Positions 55,621 to 64,000 of a DNA stretch of 64,000 bases are shown piece by piece; the first letter of the stretch is position 1; every line of letters starts with the position of its first letter. Where the stretch lies: positions 97,638,071 through 97,702,070 of the forward strand of contig OW240917.1 of the NCBI GenBank assembly GCA_933207985.1, read 5' to 3'. The position numbers and the translations under genes are program-made. The stretch comes from Pelobates cultripes (Eukaryota > Chordata > Amphibia > Anura > Pelobatidae). The notes under the pieces are model-generated. The model made no database searches. It was not told the origin of the DNA and saw nothing but the letters and a program-made list of their open reading frames with translations.

Positions 55621-57782
55621 TAGGCATTTCCCAGTGTATTCAACTAGTATACATATCAGTTGAATAATTTTCTAGATGCACTGGCAACGATACAGCTCAG
55701 GATGAGACCCTACTCTTTAGTTCACCACACCAGAGCTGACTCTTTATCTAAAAATGTGTTTCCCTAAAACTGTATTAACTAAAAAGGTAAGTGATCCCTA
55801 CTTTTGTCATTGGTTGACTATCAAAAATGCACGGATGGAGGTCACATCAGTATCATGGCTCACTAAACTCAGGATATGTATACATTATTAGAATCATATG
55901 TATGTTCATATGAATTCACATGCATGCAAAGACTGTTTTCATTACTGATACATTTGTTTCAACAATTTTTCACCAGTTTAACAAAAAAACATTAGTGGAA
56001 TCATTATTCCTGTCACTATTCTGTTAATTAACTTCTTGCATTCTGCAACATTCCCCAACCTAATAAGGGAGTTGTCAATTAAATGTAAAGAAAAATCTAA
56101 TACCCACGTACCAGATCAATTATGTACGGTATCCACATCATTTGTAAATTAGTACTTTATGATCAATAAATTTAATAATACAAAAAAAAAATCTATTCCT
56201 GGTCATATAACTAGAAATTGCTTTGTGGTTAAAAACTCATCTTCAGCTCGGTTTGGGGACCTGGCTGCCTTCAAGGAAATCTATGAGTTTAGGAGCAATA
56301 CGCTGTTTACCTTTACATTAGTTCACAGTCTTCATTACTATCATGTCTCTCTATCATGTTCAATAATGCAGGTTAGCAATATTGTTTCTGTGAAAAACTA
56401 CTGTGTCATCATATTACTTTCTTCCCTAAAATGTATTTTTTTCGTACAAGCAGCTATTTCTTACTCTAATTAAGGCAGTAACTCTAACTGGAGGAAGTTT
56501 GTCCTTATAATGAGTTCCCTGGTGACACAAAACATTTTTTTTCTTAAGGCTGAAATCAGCAACGGTTCTTCACAGTAGTATTACACAATGATTGGACACC
56601 GTCTGTAATAAGATAAATGGAAATCTCCCAACAAATTCCAGTTATAAACAAAAAGCGAGACTGATAATGTAGCAGAAGAGTTGAAATGTGTTTGACCAAT
56701 AGCGGAATATGAAATTAGTAGTATGTTAGGTAGAAAACGTCTGATAACAGATACAAACTGGAATTAAAGCAAAAAAAAAAAAACACCACAGCAAAAGAAT
56801 ATTTAATTGGTTTATATTATATTAATTAGATAGTATCTGTACTTTTCTGTACTTAGGAATTCATCCAAAACCACAACTGTGCAATGTATGAGATGCAATT
56901 AACTGCTGGGTGGACAAAACAAAACGGTTATCAGCACAACAAATATAGCAAATTAAAAAGGAGCAAAGGATCAGGAAAATATATACAAAAATGCATTTTT
57001 AATAAATTCACATACGAGGTACACAGCATATTATTTTAGGGTGTGCACCTGGAGTTTGTTCTTTTTTCTTTTTCTTGTTGAATATTTATTAAAGGAACAC
57101 TCCGAACAACATGACCAAGACACCCTGCTGTAGTGGTTAAGGTGCTAGTACTGCACTAGTGTCGAGCCCCTGGCTCATGACCAAGTGTCTTACTGGTCAA
57201 TTCACCCCTGAAGTGGGCACAGTTCAGCAAGATCTTTTTATCATGTACAACAAAATGTATAACAATAGTGCTCACCTTGAACATCAACACCCTAGTAAAC
57301 TGTGAAAATCATGATACATATAAAACCAAAAAAAGCAAAAAAGATGTGGTGTAATTTTAAAAATGTTTTTGTATAAATGATAGTATGATACAATATTTAT
57401 ACTTATTGAATTTTTCTCATCTGTTGTTCCAGAATCCACATACACATGTCAAATGTTAGAATTCAATTCTTCCAATTCTTTAATCACTTAAAATTGTATA
57501 AAATACATAAAACATAACATAGTGTAAAACCAACAACACCAATAAAAATAAGGTGAAATATTGCACTCACAAACATGAGACCACTATAAGTGGTCAGTAG
57601 ATCATATAAAGATGTCTGAAAGGCCTGTAGTTCTTGGCAGGTATATCTCTAGCAATGGATTCAGTCCTCAATCCACCCTCCTGTGCTGGGTCCGGATCCG
57701 TTCCAGCGGGGGAGTAGTAACAAAGTCCTGATGTATATTAAAATGCCAGACTGGAGAAATAAAGGCTTGACTGCCTTCTAAA
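55621..57782 (-). other. Sequence between motif E and the GIY-YIG relic; no RT found
   Basis: 57782-57000 (reading minus) is an AT-rich leader with ACTTATAGTGGTCTCATG and GTGAGTGCAATATTTCACC, similar in character to the other motif-associated leaders. 56160-56470 has an unidentified frame. I searched by eye for the expected RT YxDD region and did not find it, so the RT may be deleted or replaced. Confidence 0.35.
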
Positions 57783-57820
57783 TGCCGACTGGTTTTGTCT
57801 CTCTGGACTTCCTCAAGGCA
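57783..57820 (-). ncRNA. Hammerhead-ribozyme-like motif E
   Basis: Minus strand, 38 nt: UGCC, UUGAGGA, A, GUCCAGAGAGAC, AAAAC, CA, GUC, GGCA. UGCC/GGCA is a four-pair stem I directly bordering the core, GUC/GAC closes stem II, and AC/GU makes a two-pair stem III. GUC is the cleavage triplet. Two core positions differ from consensus (C3 to U, G12 to A), so activity should be lost. Together with motif D it gives the clearest view of the ancestral fold. It lies about 2.3 kb upstream, same strand, of the Penelope GIY-YIG relic. Confidence 0.5.
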
Positions 57821-58344
57821 GAGCTTATACCCAAAAGTTAAAAGTTCCGCTTTTAAATCCCACCAATACGGGGCTAATGAGTCTCTCTTTGTGTCAAACA
57901 CGTATTTCCTGTTGACAGGTCTCTAGCCCCAACCAATAACCCTAATTATGCCAACTCAGATTGTATAGCTGCATTATAGTGAGTTTTAGAATGGTCAAAG
58001 GAACACAAAGCACTAAAAGAAGTGAAAATGCAGACAGAAGGATTGTCTTCTAAGAGCTCATGTACGTCAACAATCAAGACCGTTCACATACAAGGCAAGA
58101 GGGACAGACAAGAGGGCAGGAGGCAACACACACCGGCCACTAGCATAATAGGGCTGGCAAGGGACTTATGAGCTAATATCTTCAAGAGTTGCATTGGCAC
58201 AGTACAGCATGAGTGAGACCGCAGGCAAGAATTGTACCTTTGATAATCCAGCATTTGTGCATGGGCTGGTGCAATGGAATCACGTTATCCGGGTCTAGAC
58301 TGGTCCCCTGGGATATTTCTCATAGCATAAAAGTTGTGAGCCCC
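57821..58344. other. No gene recognised
   Basis: Ordinary sequence upstream of motif E; purine-rich at 58080-58135. Confidence 0.45.
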
Positions 58345-58440
58345 CCCTGGATACATTATTATTATTATTATTTTATTATTTATATAGCGCCATCACATTC
58401 TGTAGTGCTGTACATTGGGATGATTACATGCCATATTTCT
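58345..58440 (-). mobile_element. SINE/LINE-like tail with (ATT)n
   Basis: ATTATTATTATTATTATT at 58357-58374 is followed by TTATATAGCGCCATCACATT and CTGTAGTGCTGTACA, the reverse of the tail at 42095-42262. Confidence 0.65.
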
Positions 58441-59355
58441 GATGGGAAATGTCCATGCAAGTTAAGCAGAAAACTCGTCATTCTGATCAACATATAAATA
58501 ATAATCATAATACTTATATCATATCAGTCTATAACCAAGAGAGATTCATGATATTCATCAATCTACAAAGGGTTGATGAGGCTTTTAATTCAAATGTGCC
58601 CCTAGTAAAAGTATGTATTGCATACTACTACTGTTGTAATACAGTAAATTATAAAATAAAACATTATGGATAAATAGAAGTAGATTCTAGTATATATTTA
58701 TCATATTCAAAAATGGTGGTGTTAAAGATAGTGAGAGGTATTGATTAGATGATGGTTAAACAAGTGTGGACCAGGGAATGTAAATAACAAAACTCAAACT
58801 AAAAACAAACGCATTATCAGAACACAATAAAAGTTGATCAATACCAACTAGTTAATTAGTAGTTAATTAGATGATCAAAGAAAAAATAGAACAAGCGCAA
58901 CAAGAATACAGTATAGAGCTGCACATTTTAATGAAGGACACAAAAAACTAACCCCTAATATTTTTGATATACAAACCCTTTGTCCCTTAAGTGTAATGCA
59001 CTTTAAGCAGTTAATTAATTTATATCATGCTATACAAACTTGTATACCTCTTTAGACTTCTCCAAGTCAGATATGCTAAAGAATACTACATGAAAAAAAG
59101 GAATATAGCAAACCTAATATATAACCAAAAAAACACAAACTCAATAGTGTGATGCAGTTATGAAAACCTATAAATAATGTATGTTTTAAATGCACTCACA
59201 AACATAATCCAAAATTGTGCCTTGAACTAATATCAAGCTGTGCTTGGAGTTCTTCCAAATCCTATGCAATATTCAATGAAACAATAAACGACAATGAAAA
59301 TATGTAAGAGATGGCACAGGAGACTCCAGTACCTTAAAATTTCTACTTTTATTGC
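58441..59355. other. No gene recognised
   Basis: AT-rich. Includes a short GTTAATTAGTAGTTAATTAG duplication at 58850-58870. No domain seen. Confidence 0.45.
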
Positions 59356-60690
59356 TAGTAACTTAAAAAGAAATTTCAAAGCATATATTAACTATTGCAA
59401 TAAGCCTTGAAACTCCTCTGGCTATGATCTTTCTTGCACATCGTATTTCGTCGCACTTTATGTGTGTACAGCACATTACATTAGAGTGTACATTTAGAAA
59501 AAATGACCAGAATTCTAGAAATTAAGAAAATTAGAAAAACAAAAAAAATATTTTATTTTTTTTTTTGCGATAATGTGTATATTTACAGGGGTCAAAAACA
59601 TGCAGTTTAAGAATGTCCCAATTTTGCAGTTTGGGTACTGAGTGGACCTGAATTTGGTCCACATTTCAACTATACCAAATGCCACAAGCCCGCTGATATC
59701 CTGCTGATATGAACCTGTATCTTCTAGCAATCCCTGACAGGGAAAGACTTGGCACTGCAGGTTTGTGGACTGCAGCAGCTGACCCTCATACATGCCTGGG
59801 GTTGGAGAGGGGCCCTGACCTGGCCATGTAATGTGGACACTCACATGTATATACCTAGTGGTATTAGGTTCTTTCCACTTCTGGGAATAGGCTGAAGCGA
59901 GCTCTGGAACCATCACCTGAGTACTGCCATTATAAGTTAATATTTTGTGTTGCCATAGGTCGTTTGAGTAATTTTGTTTGATATATAGCTGGCTACCTTA
60001 TTATTATTTTACTATTTTATCTTCCTTCTCTAACCTTATCCTTTGCAGTGAAGTAGGATAATGTTGTGTAACAATTCAGTGGAAATCTTATAGGCATAAT
60101 TCAGCTTCTGTCCATGATCCTCTTCAATCACATATTTTACCCCACACGTTCCATATCTAATATGTCTCATGGCTGGAAATGTTTCAGGTGTCATCAGTGT
60201 TAAGACAGGTTAACCTAGCATGACCAGTTTTCCTTTCCTTTTGCGTTAAAAGCTAACATACAGTGTGACATTCTTAATTTCTTAACGTTTGATCTTACTC
60301 GGAATTCTGTTATGTTTATCTTCATATGCTACTGTTCATACATCTACTAATCTATGCACGCTAAAATAAAGAATGTAAAATAAATAATAAAGTCAATGGA
60401 TGTCAATAAAACCCTTATGTTAATATAAGAGATGTTTTAAATCTCTCTTTGCCGCATCTTCCATGCAGAAAGTGGGGGCATATCTAATAAAAGTTTAAAA
60501 CTAGCAAATGGGCAGTCATTGCTGCCAATCAGTAGAAAAGCTAATGAGGGGTCAGACACAGGCCCCTCATGCCTCCAACCATCTGGGTGGATAGGAAGCA
60601 CAGGAAGTGCAAGAAAGATCGTAGCCAGAGGAGTTTTAAGTCTTATTGCAATAGTTAATATATTCTTTGAAATTTCTTTTTAAGTTACTA
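59356..60690. mobile_element. DNA-transposon-like element with 84-nt TIRs (1335 bp)
   Basis: 59356-59439 and 60607-60690 are inverted copies of equal length, starting TAGTAACTTAAAAAGAAATT and ending at a GATCTTTCTTGCAC word. About six mismatches are visible. If the outer TA is the target duplication, the TIR starts GTAACTTAAAAAG. The longest internal frame (minus, 59916-59515) has no recognisable domain. Superfamily unknown; probably non-autonomous. Confidence 0.8.
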
Positions 60691-62130
60691 AATAATGTGG
60701 CTGAACAGGAAGCACTTGCCAGATTTGAAATTACCATTAAGTTGCCAAGTGTTTTTAACTATTTGCCCACTTGCTGCTAGCACTGAGAGCAGATATAATA
60801 GCAGATAGAGCAAATAGTAATTCAAAGCCCTAATGGTCTCTTCATCTAGCCCTGCTTTGAGCACAAATATGCCTCACACCAAGACTTCCTCTGCAGCTAC
60901 GACTAAGTGCACAACAAGTGATACAATCATAAAAGAAATGTTAAGCTAATGTTCTACATAGTGGCATTTTCTTAAAATAAATCCATTATGCAAGAATGAT
61001 TAATATTTCAGTTCAAAAGTCCATATAAATATTAAAAATAATAATTTCAGAAAATTCAACAAATCATTGTTTATTGAATAGGTCTCATAATATAGCAGGC
61101 TTAATTTACAAATTAAGTATGTAAAATGAATAGTCTTGGAAATCCTAAATATTTATAAAACAGTGCAGATTATTGCCAAAAGACACAAGTCACTGGCAGG
61201 TTACCCATTCACAACCTCAGTTCTACAGTGCTTGTTGCCTGTATGAATATTTTTCAGTGTGAGCATAATAAATTTGTCCCTAAACACAACCACAAAAGAT
61301 TAGTCCCAGTCAATCACTGATCCAGAGAAATGTCAAAATGTGACATTCGTTTTATTTTTTGAAGAAAAACCAGTCTGAAAAATGATGATGACAGCTGATA
61401 ATAATTTGCCAATATTCATATCATCCTATTAATATAGATCTCTCAAAAGTGTAACGTTTGTATAAATTTGAAAAACACTCAAGTTTTACTGCCAATTTTC
61501 TCTTCAAATGTTGACAGAGAATGTATGAGGCAGTTCTCCTTCAACAACTTTTTACATGCAAATTTAATCTTCTTCTATAGTAAATATTTAAATTTTAGCA
61601 AAGTCTAATTATACTGCAATTACTGTGACAGCACAATGCAATGTGCAACCTTCTAAACGACTTTGTAAATGCAGTCAGCTGTATTTTTAACCTACAGAAA
61701 ATCTAGTTTGATTACACCTTCTTTCTAAAGCAATATGTCACTTTTATTGAGTACATGTGTTACTAAACCTCTAAATATTTCCCACTTTTCTATTAATATC
61801 TGTACTACAAGCAATACAGCAAACGTGCCAATCCAGTTTTTACATGTGGAAAAGCTGTGTACAGTGAAGCATTATACATATCCTACAAGATGGTACAGTT
61901 TTTTTTTTTGTGAGATTAGATTGTTATAATGATTTAATATTATGTAGAAGTAAAAAAATTAAATGAAAAAAAACAGTGTAATATTTTATTGCATTTCATA
62001 AAAAAAAGGTTAATTTTTTCTACAGCATAAAATATTACAGCTTAAATTTGTCTGCAATCCAGGTCCAAAACTGCCTCCTTTTCTACGCCTATTCGCTCAC
62101 ATTGATGTCAGCAAGCTTGTTCTACTATCT
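60691..62130. other. No gene recognised
   Basis: Low-repeat AT-rich sequence. No coding motif. 61905-61915 T run. Confidence 0.5.
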
Positions 62131-62684
62131 TTAAAGGGACACTATAGTCACCTAAACAACGTTAGCTTAATGAAGCAGTTTTGGTGTATAGAACATGCCC
62201 CTGCAGCCTCACTGCTCAATCCTCTGCCATTTAGGAGTTAAATCCCTTTGTTTATGAACCCTAGTCACACCTCCCTGCATGTGACTTGCACAGCCTTCCA
62301 TAAACACTTCCTGTAAAGAGAGCCCTATTTAGGCTTTCTTTATTGCAAGTTCTGTTTAATTAAGATTTTCTTATCCCCTGCTATGTTAATAGCTTGCTAG
62401 ACCCTGCAAGAGCCTCCTGTATGTGATTAAAGTTCAATTTAGAGATTGAGATACAATTATTTAAGGTAAATTACATCTGTTTGAAAGTGAAACCAGTTTT
62501 TTTTTCATGCAGGCTCTGTCAATCATAGCCTGGGGAGGCGTGGCTAGGGCTGCATAAACAGAAACAAAGTGATTTAACTCCTAAATGACCGTGAATTGAG
62601 CAGTGAAATTGCAGGGGAATGATCTATACACTAAAACTGCTTTATTTAGCTAAAGTAATTTAGGTGACTATAGTGTTCCTTTAT
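62131..62684. mobile_element. TTAA MITE family 1, long subtype, uninterrupted
   Basis: TTAA (62131-62134), then AGGGACACTATAGTCACC; on the right GGTGACTATAGTGTTCCT meets TTAT (62681-62684), a mutated TTAA. The body equals that of 42370-43656 without the LINE. Internal GTTTATG...CATAAAC inverted words. Confidence 0.88.
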
Positions 62685-62933
62685 GACAACTTCCCCCAGC
62701 AAATGCTTCTCAAAGACAAGCATTTGGTTCATGCATATGCTTCTCATCAAGAAGAACTGATTTGTTCACAGTGCAAGTGCAAGATCCGCACTTATGCCTA
62801 AATTTCTTTATGTACACCGCCTAAAAAATTAAGCAGCTATTTTTATCCAAAATAGGAATATACTTTGAATCCCCGACAATTCACAAGATAATTCTATAAG
62901 TCATCATTATGATGTAATTACTCCTGAAACAGA

Positions 62934-63130
62934 TTAAAGGGACACTATAGGCACCCAGGTCACTTCATGCTACTGAAGTGGTCTTGGCTTAGTGTCTATG
63001 TCTCCTTAAACCTGCAATGTAAAACATTGCTGCTTTAGAGAGCCACTAGTGGCGCTTCCTGGTGGTTTACTGAGTTTAACTCAATGAAACAACGCTGGAC
63101 ATACTTATGCTTTGCACAAGGACATCCAGC
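62934..63130. mobile_element. TTAA MITE family 1, left end
   Basis: TTAA (62934-62937), then AGGGACACTATAGGCACCCA and CACTTCATGCTACTGAAGTG (hairpin). The right terminus is not found; the limit is approximate. Confidence 0.65.
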
Positions 63131-63667
63131 AACTTAAAATTTTCCATAGAAAAAGCATATAAACTATAAAATAACTGATGTATAGAATGAGGGTCCTTAT
63201 TGCAGGAACCTCCATAAGTATATTTTAGCTTGTGCAAAATGTTGGCATTATAAATTAAATTTATTGTGTAACTTAGTAGAAAATGCATGATCCATTAATC
63301 TCAGCTTTGGTTTTACGTTCGAACCAGCCTGACTTTTCCCATTAAGTAGGCATTTCTCCAAAACAGGGTTGGTCCAAAACATTTTTCTGCCTAGAATGGT
63401 GGACAGAATAGAGCCCACAGAAACCTATTACCTGAAGTCATGCCCTCAATCTAACTAGCTTAATACTTGACTAGCTACTCACCTACATCTAGCAAGCCAT
63501 TCACTTATAATTATATTGATGGCCAATGATGAAGCATTTGTGAGGTTAGACACTGATGTTGGGTAAACAGGCCTAACTCATAATCTCCATTCCAGGCTCT
63601 GTGCGTGCCAGTCAAGTTCTTCCATACCAAACTCATCCAACCATGTCTTTATGGACGTTGCTTTGTG
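63131..63667. other. No gene recognised
   Basis: Ordinary sequence. No repeat or domain that I can name. Confidence 0.5.
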
Positions 63668-64000
63668 CACAGGGCCAAAGTTAGCATTCATAATAGTTTT
63701 TTGCATTTTTCACACACAAACAAATATAAATGCTAACTTTGGCCAGTGTTTGTGACTAAGTGACAACTAAAAAAGACTGGACATACCCCATATTGAATAC
63801 CCTGGGTTATCTACTTTGGTAAATGGTATGCCATCATGGGGGGTAATTCTCATTCCTGGACTACGATACTGGCTCAAAGGCAACATAGCCAGTCTGGCAA
63901 ATTTCAATGTGAATAAACTGAAAAATGAAGCACGCTATATTTGACTGTGTAACTTTACAATACACCATAAAACCTGTACATGGGTGGTACTGTTGTACTC
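63668..64000 (+). mobile_element. Partial copy of TTAA family 3 interior, runs off the window
   Basis: From GGCCAAAGTTAGCATT (63673-63688) and its perfect inverse (63729-63744), through AAAAAAGACTGGACATACCCC to ACCATAAAACCTGTACATGG, this matches the right arm at 21560-21870. The relative order is the same, so it is a second, diverged family member cut by the window edge. Confidence 0.85.

Noticed and set aside
59515..59916. 133-codon minus-strand frame inside the 84-nt-TIR element, considered as a transposase
   Set aside because: No DDE, HTH or zinc-finger signature. Too short for a transposase.

Overview
This looks like intergenic or intronic DNA from a vertebrate, most likely an anuran amphibian. 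The window is AT-rich and I can find no intact host gene, tRNA or rRNA. It is filled with decayed mobile elements of the kinds that dominate frog genomes: CR1-type LINEs, L1 fragments, three Tc1/mariner copies, a hAT MITE, several families with TTAA target sites, a Penelope-like fragment and very many GT/CA-rich minisatellites. The frog assignment is inference from repeat style; the species is not identified. A 100-base run of N (26150-26249) marks an assembly gap.

Layout. 1-280: CR1-like LINE 3' tail. 2908-4509: Tc1 copy with a dead transposase. 5193-5557: possible solo LTR. 6728-10860: a 4-kb CR1 LINE on the minus strand with an esterase-type ORF1, an APE endonuclease and a reverse transcriptase, interrupted by a TTAA MITE. 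10861-12215: AT-rich leader plus a hammerhead-like motif. 14610-16560: C-rich minisatellite and an L1 ORF2 C-terminus. 17838-19560: minisatellites. 20776-23127: hAT MITE followed by a 2.15-kb TTAA element built of alternating inverted arms. 24105-27347: minisatellite, Tc1 copy and another TTAA element with the gap. 28541-32460: MITE, L1 ORF1 relic, fold-back and a second hammerhead-like motif with leader. 34190-36165: simple repeats, a degenerate interstitial telomere-like tract and a minisatellite. 36998-38123: TTAA MITEs. 39059-41330: compound repeat with a 206-nt palindrome and long GT and AT arrays. 41440-44912: LTR-like segment, SINE-like tail, a MITE carrying a nested LINE, a local duplication and a TIR element. 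47363-47492: palindrome with the best-preserved hammerhead-like core. 49461-51009: Tc1 copy with good TIRs. 51440-53052: GT minisatellite and palindromes. 55110-57820: Penelope-like GIY-YIG remnant with a hammerhead-like motif upstream on the same strand. 59356-60690: element with 84-nt TIRs. 62131-64000: two MITEs and a second copy of the 21-kb TTAA-family sequence.

Nothing here works as an operon or pathway. The main point of interest is a recurring motif, YUGANRA-A-stem-GAAAC-loop-GUY, at five places on both strands. It resembles the catalytic core of minimal type I hammerhead ribozymes, which are known from Penelope-like retroelements. One copy lies 2.3 kb upstream, on the same strand, of a recognisable Penelope zinc-knuckle/GIY-YIG fragment. 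A conserved extra A between the core and stem II departs from the textbook motif, so activity is not claimed.
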